A DNA stretch of 64,000 nt, taken from contig JTDE01000171.1 of NCBI GenBank assembly GCA_014338405.1, forward strand, positions 33,996 to 97,995. Reading direction: 5' to 3'. Shown in pieces: positions 50,461 to 64,000 of the stretch. This stretch comes from Paragonimus skrjabini miyazakii (Eukaryota; Platyhelminthes; Trematoda; Plagiorchiida; Troglotrematidae). A program made the position numbers and the translations under genes. A model generated the notes under the pieces. It made no database searches. It saw only the letters and a list, made by a program, of their open reading frames with translations, and had not been told where the DNA came from. Positions within the stretch are counted from its first letter, which is position 1; each line of letters starts with the position of its first letter.

Positions 50461-52659
50461 ATGTTTGGGCAGCAGTTTTTCCGAACCACGACCGGTAGTC
50501 TCCATGCCTTTCAGAGTTCGGGGAATTCCCTGTCTGCAGCGACGCTAAATCGTTTTCGAGTAACCAGTCGCCAGATGTACGGAAAGACTTGTGAGGCATT
50601 CACGTTTGATGGTGACTTTGCATGTACCATAGTGAAAATGTCTGCAAGAATATCGTACACAGATGGTAGCAGTTCATCGCTGCGTAAGAAATCTTCACTT
50701 TTGGACTTTATTTGCATTATTTCTGTTTGGGCAAACCAGAAAGACATCTCAAAGTGCTTAGAAGCTTGGAACTTAGTATCCAACGCAGTTTATTTGATCA
50801 AAGGGGTGGTTAATTACTAAAATAAAACTCCATAAATTTCTAATTCATGACTTATCCAAGTGACTCACGATTGATGATAGATTGGTTAAAAAGTTTCTTT
50901 ATGATAAGTATTTAACTTTGAATTTGAAAACTCTTGTGACAAAATAGAAAAAATGTTTTCGTTGAAGTAGCCTTTAGGTTCATCATTTAATTATTCAACA
51001 TAGGAATTCAGTGCTTTAATGTGGCTCATAAAATAGGTGTCGAGCGACTAGTACATGAATCGATACAGTGCAAGCAGAGAAAACAAAGTAGAATGTATAA
51101 AACTTATGGAAACTCTTAGGTAGTAAAAATTTAATTTTTCATTTTAATTTCATTTTTATTAATGAATGAAAGTAGTGCAATTTTGTGTGTTGCATGTTTG
51201 TTACTGTGAACCGAGACGGCTTATGACCGTAAGCTTGTTCATTTTTCAGTAAATGCACACTGGGTGATAACATATTCAACTTTGTCAATGTTGTATTATA
51301 CAAAGCTATTTGTTTGTAGATGACAGAAGTAGACAGAAGTCCGATTCAAGAAGTGGCGTTGCTTTTCAATTATTCAATCTGTTTCCAGGTTTTCTGCTGA
51401 TCATTATCTTGTGTTTTGGTGGATGTCAATCTTACGACGAAATACGCTCTGCTGACATATTGACATATTTATCATTGTGTTTCAAGTGAATTATTGGGGT
51501 TTCCAAATCTAAGAAAAAATATATCGTTCGTTGAAAATTCCGATGCCACAAATGTTTATTCGTTCATACCTGTCTTGCTAAAGCTCAAGTTGATAGATCA
51601 GCTCTGGTTACAATCACTAAATAAACGAATGTGTCGTAACTCATGCTTGTAGAGGCCAATCAGTCATGTGATAAACCATTCTGCCGGGTTCAACAGCCCA
51701 TTGGCCAATGAACTCTTCCCAATATTTGTCCAATGATGTTTGATCCCAGTTTTCATGTTCTATTCGTTACATACTGGCATGGTTTGAATATGTCAGACAA
51801 GAAAGTAGTCATGTTAACTGAAATGTTTACTATCCGTGTCTCTGTTAAACAGAATGAAGCGGTCAGTTTTGTGCCGCACATTGTTATGTAAATAACATAT
51901 TGAGCAGAAACGTGAGATTCACGGTTTCATGCTAAACAGCGGATATGCCGATGCAATGCACAACTTATCCGGCTATTTCACGGTGATCAGCATGGTGATG
52001 ATAAAAGCCAATCGATTTTTTGATCCAAGTAAGTAATTTCAGCTGAGTAGTATTCACTTTGAGAATGCCAAATATATATATATATATATATATATGTTTA
52101 ACAAGACGATACTCTATGAATGAATTAATTAGCAAGTACAATTCGAGAAGTAAATGCCTTTTGAAGAATCTCGCTGTACGGAAATAGTTTCTCTAAGTTG
52201 GAGTACAAACAAAGTATATTAATTTTAGCAAGACGTAATGCTAATCTACCTGCAATCAGAAAATTAGTCAGTTTTTTTCAAGTTAATTTTATCAGTTACC
52301 CAAAGTAACTTGTGTGCATCCTTCGAAAGGAAAAACGATGGCACTTTCGTCACATTTTATCCTGTCGTGTAAACGCCATGTGCTGAAAGGTGCGTCGGTT
52401 TGTTTTTGTGATGTTCCTCAGCAGAGGATACGCAAATGTCCACAATTTTTGTTTCTAGTTTTATGAATACTGATCTGTCTTAAGCCGAAAATCTTACATC
52501 TCAACTTATTTACGGAACCTATTCCACAGACCATTGCTTACGTCGGCATTTTCTTGTCATGCAAACAATAGTCAATATCATCCACAATCCAACTCAGCAT
52601 AAGGGTTTTTACCCTGATATTAGGATGGTGAATGAAGTATCATGTAAATTCCTACATTA
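50461..52659. other. Stretch with no recognisable gene; possible R2 5' part and a microsatellite
   Basis: 50461-50820 is open on both strands (119 and 90 codons) and could be the N-terminal region of the adjoining R2-type element, but no zinc finger or Myb motif is visible. From 50821 the sequence becomes more AT-rich. The (AT)12 run at 52072-52095 is listed separately. Confidence 0.5.
52072..52095. repeat. (AT)12 microsatellite
   Basis: Twelve perfect AT units, 24 bases. Confidence 0.98.
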
Positions 52660-53290
52660 CGTTTGAAACACTGAGTTCTCTTTATCCATTTCGTTGAGAT
52701 GGGAAGAAGACATACATGCAAGCATTACGTTTATTCTCGTCAGCCGATTAAACGAAACATTCGGTTATATATGTGCAGTACATGACGATAAAACAAAGAA
52801 ACGAACGAACATCACATAGATGCAATCAGGGTGGGATAAACTGTTTCACTGTCACGGCAACGAAATCGATAGTTTCAGCACTCTCGCCAACAGAGGGCAG
52901 GGGGATGACGCTGATTAGCAACCTCTCGGAAAACACCAACACTTTAATGTTGTGATTGTAGATTAGGACCGTAAACAAGACAGACACGTGACCTGTTGTG
53001 ATTAGTTGTTTCACGATCGAAGACGCCGGATTTCTGTTCGGTTGTGGGTATACTGACTTGCGTTGAGTCATTATCTGCACTACTCACTTGTAAATGTGCT
53101 CCGTCTTTCTCTGTTGTGATTTGCGACCCGTTCTGCTACTGTATGTTACCACGACTGCAGAGAAGCCAGCAGATGACACGACAGGCGAGTTTTCCGAGAA
53201 AGAACAATCGAGGCAGTAAAGACTGCAGGTGGAAAGTTTCAAATGTGATTCCGCTGCGGGATGAGCGCGATCGGTGGCGAATTTCAACCG
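52660..53290 (-). pseudogene. Penelope-like element: GIY-YIG endonuclease and 3' tail
   Basis: The minus strand encodes VVTYSSRTGRKSQQRKTEHI (about 53155-53095), the GIY-YIG entry usually written Y-I-G-R-T...R...H, here Y-S-S-R-T. In another frame SSIVKQLITTGHV and then LVFSERLLI follow (53025-52920). These parallel SSIV...KHLMTTGHQVD and the CEAVLI segment of the copy at 33540-34576. Below 52920 coding similarity fades and the tail begins. The tail, 52660-52760, matches the PLE tail at 30836-30930 (cactgagttc, agaagacatac) and keeps CTGACGA (52743-52737, minus), but reads GTAA where a hammerhead needs GAAA. No RT is present. The copy is 5'-truncated and dead. Confidence 0.75.
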
Positions 53291-56200
53291 TTAAATTACA
53301 TTGGTAACATTCTAGTCTCCACTGTAAGGAAGATTGATAAAACCTGCTTCTTCGGCGCAGATTGTGGTTGGCAATAGCCGCTCGTTCCTTGTAATAAATT
53401 CCAACAAATTTGCATCGTAATTATTTTTTTCAGAAATTAAGTTTAACCCTTTCAAAAAATATTGCCTCAATATTAGTCTATACGTACACTACCATTCTTA
53501 TGGATTTAATAATATGTAAAATGATATATAATCAGCAATGCTTTTTACAACTTGTGTTCCAATTTACAAAATATTTTTGTTATTTCAAGTAGATTTTGAA
53601 ACCTCACGATATGGAGTATTGAACCACTGGGCATGTAATTCATGCTTATGTGGAGATAACAATTGACTTCAGTGGATAGTAAAATGACATAATTGGTATG
53701 CTGGTTCAGATATTTTGTAAACTGAACTAATGCTCATTTATGGTGCAAACATTTAAATTTTGAATTCAGAAGAAGTGAGAAAACGATATTGGTAGTGAAC
53801 AATGGTTGTAGAAATTATTGTGAGTAATGTTTGATAAACGCATGTTCATTAAGTTAGCGTAACCATGCTGGTTTAATCGATGCGTACTTAAGTTTAGGTG
53901 GCTTAGGTTGACTGACTCACAGGGGGTGAAAAATGTGCATGTTAATTTTTCCTACAACTTGAGAGTAAAGTTTGCTGGACGATAGGTGTTTCGTAGAGTT
54001 TTTACTCACAAGGGACTAGACTACCTAGGGATCATTATTTGATGGAAACATGTGGCCAGTCATCAACAGTTCACCATTATGTTCAAAACGACGGTAGTTA
54101 GACCACTGCTCTTACAACGCAACAGTTGTTGGATGGAAACTAGTGGATTACATCTTCTCATGCAAAGGAAGATGGATAGCGCTGTTCTGGTAACAGGCTA
54201 CAACCTGGTATCTCTCGGCATGTGGAAAGCGGAAATTATTATATGTACGTCACTTTTTATGTTTCTTGTTCGAAAGAGAAAGTGAAACCGCACGTACCAG
54301 TATTGTAGATATCACTCGAACATATTCCGAAAATATTCTTTTGCTGTTGACCTAAAAGTTGATTGACAACAGCATTTGTAGTAAGAGTGGCTTATATCTA
54401 CATAGAGTTTTATTCACAACAGACTCACATGCATCGGTGCACACCGTAGTCTGGAGGGTCCTGGAGTTTACGAAATCAAACCATGAAACAGCTAGTTCAG
54501 TTCAAACAAAAACGTCAGCAGTAATTCCCTGCTCATGAAACGACTATTCTAAATAACAGTGAATCTAAATTGATGGTTGAAATTAAATATCAATTGTTAT
54601 ATCAGCTCTATTATTAAACAGTTTAATCTTTCAATATAATAATACCCCAGTAAGTATGGTCCACACATTGGAAAATCATGGATATAAGACCAGTTGTCAA
54701 GTGTGTTTAGAAAGTTGGTATTTTCCGTACATTAAAACGTAGGTCAACGGATGAAAACGGAAGTAAAAAGGTATACCGATTCATGTACTCCGATTAGTCA
54801 CTGTCGTGCCACTTTGAATGCCTGACAAAGCGAAAAAACAATTTGATACTTAGAAGTGAACACAAAATAACGAGATGAACAACGTGAATAAAATCGTTCA
54901 AAACGCAGACAATGTCAGGAGTACAGTAAACTAATTTTGAATACATAGTCTGATATTCAGACATGTGACAATTAACGAAGTAGTCAATTTACCGAAATAT
55001 TTATTTTAACTGTACAACAGAATGATTAGTCCGGTTAACATCTTGAGGGACGTCGTTTAATTGCCAGACAATTGGTGTTATTGATAATCATTTGCGATCC
55101 GATTTATGGGCCAATTGCTCCAACAGGCTACTGAGCGTATGATCTACCATTCAGGATGCATTAGTTTCTGTCAATTATTGTGAAGCTTCCCCAACCACAG
55201 TTACTCCTTCATCTGAAAAGTTTACCAGATAGCAAAATTTATGTCAAAATTAGTGAGTAATTAACCGTTAGTACAGGACAATTCATTAGCGAAAGTCGTT
55301 GGTTTGTAAATAACTAATACTCTTGATGAATAAGTGTTTTGTAATGAGTAAGCCGCTTGTCTGAAAATCTTCGATTCTAGCCAGCCACAATTATACAAAC
55401 TACTCAAAAAGTGTTAATCCAAATTTCTCTAGGCTGTTCTTGTCACCGTATTGCAAGATTACTAAGTGTAACATTGGTGCATATTAGCTTATCGAATGAG
55501 ATCTGAATGCACTCACTGCAAAATACACTTTTGAAACTATAAACTTGTTGTAAGCGAACAAAACGTTGCTGAAAAATACTTACGCTTATGTTCACATTGA
55601 CATTCATTAACGTTCCATTGCCATAGCTGGTGGACTTCATTTGTGGCCTTTGTGAGTTTCACTGCAAATTATTACATGTGGCAGCAGACCATCTGAAGCA
55701 ATTACTTACGCCGAACACAGAAATAGGTGGCTTTGCAGTGGCCGTGCTGTTGATCTGCAACTCTTTGAACCTCACAGGCGTGGAATAAAATTGTCCTCCT
55801 TTCAGTTAGCTGTTTGCAAGCATGATGCACATCAGAATATTAGTCAAACGGATAATCGGTTCCACTTGTGCTACCAGTAGTCGCTGTGTAACTCCTTATT
55901 CAAGTTAGCTGTTACCGAGAGATCCAGAAACAAACGAAATCAGTCGTAGAATACCGGTTTTGACGAAACTAGCCTAAAGTGTTAAACTCAACACATTTAA
56001 CTCTAATGATAAATCCTGATTCTCTTTTTCAATTGAAAAATTACACGGGTGATGACGCGTATCCTTTGGAGCGTATGTAATTTGAAGCCCAAGCCGTTCA
56101 TTCTGCTTGATTTTGAACTATTCACAACAATCGAAAACCGATGTAATATAAAGTCAGTGGATGAAGACTGCGGAATTCTATAAAGCTGGGAACATGCGAT

Positions 56201-57016
56201 GAATTTACAGGATGTTTTAAAACGTTTAAAGCAGACGAGATCAAAAGACCTGAGTGATATACACTTTGAATCTATCTAAAAACTGTAAAACCGTGGCGGA
56301 AAGAGACATTTAATCCCGACTTCTAAAAATGGAATTGTGCAACGTTCCACTCTGAAGTGTCTCGCAATATTTCCACCCTAAATATGGAGACAAACATGCA
56401 GGCCTACTGTTCTTATTTTAAAAATGATTCTACATTTATTAATAGTGTTTAGAAATGAACCAATAAGATATCTAGGGGGTCCAGGAAATGCCTTCACCCA
56501 GACAGGTTGACAGAATTACACCTCATGGAAAACTGACTCCCCACTCGCTATATATCCTACATCCCTAGTCATCCACTGGCACATCTCTCATCAAACAAGA
56601 TAACCATATAGGGAGCTACCCATTGACTTTATGGTATTGAATGGGAAGGTTATTTTACAAATAGTGCCATTTCACAGTTACCGTCTGTTCAGACTGGTAA
56701 GCGCTGCGTAACTTTATGGTTCCGGCTGAATTCGTTTTAAACATTAAAGGTTTTCAAACCACTCTCCCGCCCACTAAACGTGTTCATGTAACAGAAAAAA
56801 TTACTGTATGTTTTAATGTTTGCTGCTGATAGAACGACAAGCCAGTAACCTAACTGAATTTTCTTCCTATTTACTCCTAATCAAGTTTTCTTTGCACCAA
56901 CGAACAGCTGAACATCACCGGCTTTCAAGAAACAGCGAAACTAGGACGTGCAGGCAACAATCATTCTCCCTTATGTAATAACCTGGGTATTTGTAAACTT
57001 CTTAGACAAACGAAAC
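53291..57016. other. Stretch without a recognisable gene
   Basis: AT-rich sequence with short open frames only; I see no repeat or RNA structure to report. It ends at the assembly gap. Confidence 0.55.
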
Positions 57017-57116
57017 NNNNNNNNNNNNNNNNNNNNNNNNNNNNNNNNNNNNNNNNNNNNNNNNNNNNNNNNNNNNNNNNNNNNNNNNNNNNNNNNNNNN
57101 NNNNNNNNNNNNNNNN
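57017..57116. other. Assembly gap (100 N)
   Basis: Exactly 100 N, the conventional placeholder for a scaffold gap of unknown size. True distance across it is unknown, and any open frame spanning it is an artefact. Confidence 0.99.
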
Positions 57117-59098
57117 TATGGGATGTGTGGATGCCCTTGAGCTAATGTAATTCTGTCATTATTATGCATGGTTGCGCAATTCTTCGTTAGCGTAAGTCCT
57201 CCTAAATTTGATCCGCGAAACCTGATTACAATACCGACTATGTCTGAATGGAGACATGTTCAGAATTCGATATGTATTTTATGAAGATAGAAGAATTTTA
57301 TTTGGTTACTGAATACCGGCAGAAATTGCCGCTAAAATACAAATCGTCAAAATGAAATCAAGAAAACATTTAGGAGGTTCTGCAGGAGGCAGCCGTTATT
57401 CCGGAATGACCTAAACCAGTTTAAGCAAGTGGTAATTTTCGGTCCGTCAGAAATCCCACCTTATATTTGCAATAGTTTCAGTGTTTAATATGCAATATTT
57501 CTAATAAATTGGAAGGCAAACACACACTACATTCCTAAAAAAATGAAAAGCCAGCGGGAAAACGTCTTTTTTATTTACGAAAAAGGCCCTTCATAATTTT
57601 TGATCTTACGGTCACTACAGAGCCCACATTACCGGGGAAACAAACAAGTATTCCAATCCCGTGCCCTGAAACCTGTTCGTCCAGTTGAAGCAATGCATAA
57701 AACCACAAGACAACTGAGGCTACACAATTCATTTGCTGTTAAAGCATTGTGTTTAAAGACACTCGTTTAGAGTTTCCCGTCCCCAGTTTCCTTTATGTTT
57801 GATTTTCTACGTTAGTAAGTTGAAACTTTTTCTCTGTGCGTCATAGTTTCAATCGTGGTATTAGTTACGACTCGTTTGTAGGGGTTAAAAAGCCGGGGAT
57901 GTCATTTTTTTGTACACTATATGATATGCGGCAGATAACAAACTAGTAATGTTTATGAAAATGGCCAAATTTTCTTATATTTCGAGCAGTTTTGAAACAA
58001 AAAATGTACCCGATACCACCTAACTTATTGTGATCTGGGTGTGGAAGAAAATTACAATAAATGCTAGCCAATTTCAAGAATCCGTAAAAAATGCTTGGCG
58101 CAAACATAAACGAGATCCCTGTCTGTACAAAAGTACTTGTTAATGTTGCAGGTATCTAATCTCATAATTTATTGTATATACAACTTCACGCATCATCCGA
58201 CCTGTTGTGTTAGCGGGACTAAGCGACTGTCCTGCTGGGTTGCTCATCACAAAGTATACTTTCTCCACAAGCTCGTTTCTTGTACTATATGAGCCATCCT
58301 TCAATTTGAACTTGTTTTGAAATTCCTAGCAGACGCTTTTTCTAACTGGTGATTAACCCATCTTTAAAATTTAATGAGTCCATTCTTTGCTAATTATGTC
58401 GGCGCATATTTGGTATTTAACTCGAATCGGATCTTCAGTAGCAACAATGATATAAGCCAGTCTGTTGAGATACAAGTCTAGTTGACATTATAACATGCAA
58501 GCCGGCCGTTAACACCGATTGTCCGTTACACTTGTGGACCAACTGTGGGACAACATGGAAACACCGGGGGACAGCGTTCTTCCGAAACAGGGGTTTCAAC
58601 AACAGTCCTGTAAAAAGCAACAACAAGAAACAAGCATGAAGCAAAGTCCCAATAAGCCATGCATACGATTTACACAAACGATAACTAAAACGCTAACGAC
58701 AACAAAGCAGCACGCTTTTTCACCAATTCAGATTCAGCATACAACCAGAAGAGCAGACATTGATTATGTCCAAAGGCGTATTACGCAACATGCATCGGTG
58801 GTTTAAATGTAACTGTCCTCTTTACTTGTCTAACTGTCTGTTGATTGAGGGTCCTCGTGCAGGACATTGACATAGCAGTCATTTCAAATTCACTCCGTGC
58901 ACGTTAACTAGTTTCGATCGCTCGTTACAGACACTGACTATCAGGTTAATATCAACGTCGCGAGAAGTAAAGTGAATCAGTTAGAAAGCATAATGTAAAC
59001 GCCACGGTCGAACATGAGTGAGGTGTACATTCAAGGACAAAGGTGCAAAACAAATAATCTTATGTACTGAATGTATTTTCTTGTGGGAAATTAACATT

Positions 59099-59128
59099 TG
59101 TTCATATGAATCTGTTCACATATGAACA
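59099..59128. repeat. Short inverted repeat
   Basis: tgttcatatg and catatgaaca are perfect 10-bp arms around a 10-base spacer. Alone it is only mildly unusual in AT-rich DNA; it lies 70 bp from a much stronger hairpin. Confidence 0.85.
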
Positions 59129-59198
59129 GGTGCGATAGATCCTAGCGCAAGCCACTTGACAGATGACTGGGGAACGATATAAACTTTTTAAGTATACA

Positions 59199-59274
59199 TT
59201 TTAGATTAAACCCAACTGTGAAAAGTCAGGGCTTTGGCTGAATTCGATTTTTCACAGTTGAGTTTCATCTAAAA
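59199..59274. repeat. Near-perfect 76-bp hairpin (26-bp arms)
   Basis: The arms at 59199-59224 and 59249-59274 are reverse complements at 24 of 26 positions around a 24-base loop. The inner 12 pairs (caactgtgaaaa with ttttcacagttg) are perfect. The size resembles a microRNA precursor or a small foldback element. The arms match no conserved flatworm microRNA seed that I recall, and no target duplication is evident. The fold is seen directly; its role is unknown. Confidence 0.8.
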
Positions 59275-62200
59275 CCATCAGTCTGCCAAACTACTTGTAC
59301 GTAAAAATTAAAAATTAATCAGTTTTAGGACTTGACCACAGCCTCCCATTGGCAGTTATACTTGGAAAAATATTCCGAGCAGTGTTTTCTAAGCGCTATA
59401 TACACAAATATATGAATTTGGCTTCGGGCAGTTCACTAAATAAAACTCTAAATATTTTCAGACTAAATTATTATGCTGAAATTCACCTTGAGTTGGATGT
59501 CATGTTATTCTCGTTAACTCCAGTCACACATTGATATTAACAAGCATAAGTAGATAAAACACGACTTATACATCACGCGGTTGTCACAACATATATGATT
59601 TAGTCATTTCCTCGACTGAATATTTTAGGTCCAGAAAAAAACGCTACTGTTCAATCATGTAGCTAATGCTATTTGAAAACTATTTTAGTTAATAGCTATT
59701 TACAAACATTTTCATTTAATCTTTCAATGTTTTCTTTGATTGCCTCTTCAAAATAGGCTGAGAATGAACCTGGATTACTTTCTATTAATGAATATTCCTG
59801 GTTCAAAGACTACAATCGGAACACCATTTGTTTTTATTGACCGAAAATTCAAGGACTCTAGTGTGATCTGATGGTTGAATAGACCGGTTTCAAAATCACT
59901 AGCTACAATTCTCCCAATCGTACCACCCGGGTTTACACTGACATGACAATGTGATTGAAAACATGGGTAATACCACACTAGCTTTTAGTGATGACAAATG
60001 TGTGCAGACCTCATGCGTTTTTGGTTTTCTTGAAAAGCTAACCAGAAAACAGATGTCAACAACCAAACATGATTCTAAACTTCGTTTCATGATTTTGGTC
60101 GGTGGATGATTGAGGTGTTACCGTAGAGAAACGATAATCCTCTGGCAAGCAGCACAGTGCTAACAAATGCATAGCAAACTAACTGAACAAAAATAAATCC
60201 TTAAGCACCACAGAAAACTAAGCTAGAATATACAATGCGTTAGTACGATAAGAAGCATATGGAATTGGACTCAACAGGATATGTGTTTAAAAAACTGCTC
60301 TGTACAAGCTTGTACGCTGGTTTTTACTACAATTTCTAACTTTGAATCCAGTCTTACATCAAAGTATATCGGCTTTATTCATTAAGGTAATCGGTTCGCC
60401 AGTTTTAGGTCTTCATGTCTTCTCCTTGCGGTTAAACTAGGCATTCAAGTAATCCTTGAACTCAGTTGCTCTGAACAATTTCTGCTTGCATTTTTTTATA
60501 GAATGAGACGTCGTGCGGTTTATGCAGGGCAGTTACGTTTATTGTAAACTCATAAACCGATGAGTGAGCAACTGTGCTCTTTGCCTGGTGATTTTCCGAG
60601 CCCTTTTGTAAAGAGATGGGAATAGTTATACCAGATCCATGATCTCTTGCCTCACGGTACTGTTAGCCACCGTTCCTATTAGTGTTGGTATGGTTTTTAG
60701 AAACATTTCGCCGAAGTCCAATATATAGGGGTAGACGTTTCAGCACTTTGCTCTCTTCCTATATGTAATTAAATGATACGTAATCTTGTAAAAGATTCTT
60801 ACGTGTTTCTTTTCAGTGAAACAGAGAGCATAATACTTTTTAAAATTATGAAAAATAGTCTTTTCTAAATAATCTCGTGCCACATATAATTCCTAATCCC
60901 CGGGGGCATAAAAGTAACGTGGTTCGACTAATTCTGCCTGAAGCTTACTCAGTAGTTGGTAGAAGATAATACCGGAAACAAACTAACAGGGATTACAAAT
61001 TTTGATTCCGGATTATTCCATCACAATAACTGAGCACCTGGGCCCTGCCAAAAGGTACATAGGAACAAAAAATATCAGGTATCGGCCTGTCACTCACTTA
61101 CTCGTCTGCATTTTATTCCCCGTAATCTTGTTGCAATTGATTTGTGCTCAATATTGTTTTCTAGAAGAAGTCCATCAGTAATTTGCAATGTGTTTTGCGC
61201 GATTAATTTTAGGCCGTATCATATCATTTATCCTTGTGGTTCTACTAGATAAAAAGATAATTTCAACGTCACAAAAAAATGAGCGGTCCACATTTTCCTT
61301 ACACATGCGTCGTCCTTTACCTTGTTTTCTGGTCAGGTGAGCAGTCAGCTCACTAAACAAGCTTTGAGCATCCGGTTTTCCGGTTATCAAGCAGTTCCAC
61401 TCTCTTCACAATGGATAGTGCACGTTTATCTTCTGTCGTCTGTCTGTCAGTCTTTTCAACTCTTTGTATCCTGGCCTCTGAGTGACTTCGTAGAGTTCCT
61501 CGGTTGTCTAGTTAGCAGTGCAGAGTACGTTTGGATATGTTTACATCACAAGCTAGTATGTGGCTTTATGCTGCTTAGCTTATTGCCATTAAACGTAAAT
61601 ATCAGCTGAAAGCTACCAACCGTATAGTTTAATTTTAGGTTTTTGTAACAAATAGACCCTGCTCAGTATGCGCTAAATTGCTAACAAATTGGTAACACAC
61701 TGACAGGTTTGCTTTGTCATCAGCACTTTTGTGGTGTGTAGCAAATAGTCCTAAACGGTGTACAGTGGCTTGTGTAATGCATACGGGAAAGCCCTGTTGG
61801 GTGCTTTAATTGAGTACATGTTTACATTACGAATGAGGTGGATACTAGCAATCGTAACATTCACGCTATAAGGTTGCAAAGCCGTCCAAAGGATCCTAAT
61901 CCTATCAAACAGTTAGGGTCGCTCGACGTCATGTTATCAAGATTTATCAAAGGGTCTGAACGTAGACTTCGCATGTGTGTTGCAACAGGTGAACTATTAC
62001 AGACTTGTCAATCTCTTGAGACAAGTCATACCTAGGTAAAAAGACTTGAACACCACCGAACAAATGTGAACTGGCCAAAATCATGTTGCGGATTTCATGC
62101 TAATGTCGTTTTGTCCGCATCTGTTCGGCTACTTTTGCAAACTTAACGTACACACGAATTGTAGTGGGGACAGGTAGAGTGATAAAATTCTGCTGACCAT

Positions 62201-64000
62201 GTCTAAAACAGTCACCACATTGGCGAAAGCGAAAGAGACATGATATGCCTGCAGCCTGTTGAAAGGTCGACAGGATGAAAGTGAGATAACCTAACTGATC
62301 TGTCGATGGAAAACTGGACAATGTACTAGTAAAATGAGGTCAAATGGAGTGAATTTCATAACCGTTTGGGACAATCCACGCGAGTGGAATGAGATAAAAC
62401 ATAAGCTGTAAATGAACAATAATCCAGAAGAAAGGAGCGGGATACAAGAATGGAACGTTTTAATACACAACCGTTTCGTTGTTGACGTTCACTTTGTACT
62501 CAGCACTTAGTGACGTCTTATTATCACTAGCTGCTGTGTAAGTTAGAAAATTAGTCGGCTTTTACCGGCTAACTTTCACAAAATTAGAATCCGTCAGTTC
62601 TTGACTTTTCGATGAAGAACAACAGACATAGGTAACTGCTGAAAATGGTGCATCTTGAGTTAACCTAGACTGAACAGCATGTGAATAGTAAGGTGATTAC
62701 CCCAGTTTCACATAATCGCGGAGTTGTCGGTGATCTATTGGACTGAGTTTGAAATATTGTGTTACGTTGTCAATTAACATAAACGTTAGAGTTACTGCAC
62801 GCGCAAGACTTATGCAAAAGTAATCTGTTACTAATTCTATATAAGATTTCGCCATTGCTGTTTTCCACAAACCCGTATACTCTACTCTGCCATTTAGTAA
62901 GGGTGGTAGCCCAGTCCTGATGGAACTTCAGCGGAAGGCCATCTGCAATGATTGAAGCGTTATGTTATTCTACAACGTGCTCGTAACATTGTATTCTGCC
63001 CTGTCCGGCAATTAACGAGACAGAGTTTAGATGTAGCAAATAAATATGCACATGACACATTAGTGAAGAACGTCCACAAGGTGCCCACTTCACTCAAACA
63101 GGGGCTGACACCTTAGTCCGTCTAATATAATTTATTTTGTAGGCTCGAATGAGTCTGCGAATGTAGATGTACCGTAGAAAATACAACGCACCTCAATATA
63201 TCTGTGAACCAACACACATAAAACAGACTTTCAACTCCACATGGTGTTTGTGCAAATCACGCTTAAAATTACGCTTACAGACAACACACTGTTTATCTGG
63301 GATTATATTCGTATTCCTCGTAATCGTCTCGCATATATTTGGTAAAGGTGATTTCTTATAAGGAAATGCAAAAACGGGTAATAAACTCTAGATTTGAACA
63401 ATAGAAATTCTTGAGGCGAGATTCTTGCGAAATGATTCTACCAACTGTTATATTTTTATATAATGTTCACTCAGCATTTTTCAGATACAGCGAACCAGTT
63501 TCAGTGGTAAAATAAACGAAATATATCTGGGCGTGGTGTGATAAAAAGACCAAAACATACGAGTTGAATTCTCTTTCCATAACTACAGCAATCTATGAAG
63601 ATGTTTTTAACAATCATAAACCAAATGAATCTTACCGCAAAACTTCACACCCTCCAGTAAGATATGATTGACGTCGTCGTCGAACCCAAAACCCGGACGG
63701 ACTAAACATTAGTAGGCTTATTTCATGGGTCCCTTCTCAGGGCATGTTTAACAGACTACGGTTATTTAACTCACTGTTCACGATCACGAAGCTATGCATA
63801 ATCATAGTGTCGCTTGAAAAATAACTACATACTAAACATCCAAAATGATCACAGTTTAGCACCATAGACAGTCAACAATGGTGTTTGCAGAAACGTCTCA
63901 AACATGACCAAGAGAACAGGTTACTCCTTATAATTTTACAGGTTAAATGTGCACAACCTTTGTCGTTCTTCAGTTGTCAATCGGCTTTAGAAGGTAATAC

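Larger units (their letters stand above)
57117..64000. other. Stretch without a recognisable gene
   Basis: No protein domain, tRNA or transposon end that I can support. Open frames stay below 100 codons. The hairpin at 59199-59274 and the shorter inverted repeat just before it are the only structures that stand out. Confidence 0.55.

Noticed and set aside
56948..57145. Open frame running through the N block
   Set aside because: It crosses the assembly gap, so the translation is meaningless.
1..64000. CRISPR arrays, bacterial operons, rRNA genes
   Set aside because: No regularly spaced repeats, no ribosome-binding-site/ORF chains and no rRNA-like segments; the sequence is eukaryotic.

Overview
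The window looks like gene-poor, AT-rich animal DNA from a flatworm (probably a trematode or tapeworm). I found no host gene that I can defend. Nearly everything recognisable is a decayed retroelement. The flatworm call is an inference. It rests on a CsRn1-like Ty3/gypsy element, Penelope-like elements (PLEs) with GIY-YIG endonuclease tails, LINE fragments resembling those known from trematodes, and a tRNA-derived SINE carrying a hammerhead ribozyme, an arrangement known from Schistosoma (the Sm-alpha family). A run of exactly 100 N at 57017-57116 marks a scaffold gap in a eukaryotic assembly.

Layout. The window opens inside the last codons of a plus-strand PLE (2-142) and its 3' tail. A minus-strand LINE with an apurinic-type endonuclease and reverse transcriptase (RT) lies at about 3300-4850. 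A second LINE RT fragment, of a different clade, lies at about 5990-6340 (minus). The best preserved object is a Ty3/gypsy LTR retrotransposon at 8891-12843 (plus). It has both LTRs, gag, protease, RT, RNase H and integrase in order, but three frameshifts, one nonsense codon and substitutions in its catalytic residues make it dead. A 5'-truncated SINE fragment lies at 23886-23999. A PLE fragment lies at 30836-31190 (minus) and a composite of two PLEs at 33540-34760 (minus). Two SINE copies follow at 36165-36418 and 36563-36835 (minus); the second retains a recognisable type I hammerhead. A tRNA-like sequence with a T-run lies at 39649-39738 (minus). A heavily mutated R2-type LINE with RT and a restriction-like endonuclease spans about 48680-50460 (minus). 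A further PLE fragment lies at 52660-53290 (minus). The rest is unique-looking AT-rich sequence with a few simple repeats and one striking 76-bp hairpin at 59199-59274.

How the parts relate. These are independent insertions of different age, not a gene system. Two themes recur. One is self-cleaving-RNA motifs in both the SINE and the PLE tails. The other is orientation: ten of the twelve oriented elements are on the minus strand, which would fit an intron of a plus-strand host gene but does not prove it. Family assignments come from reading translated motifs by eye; no database search was possible.
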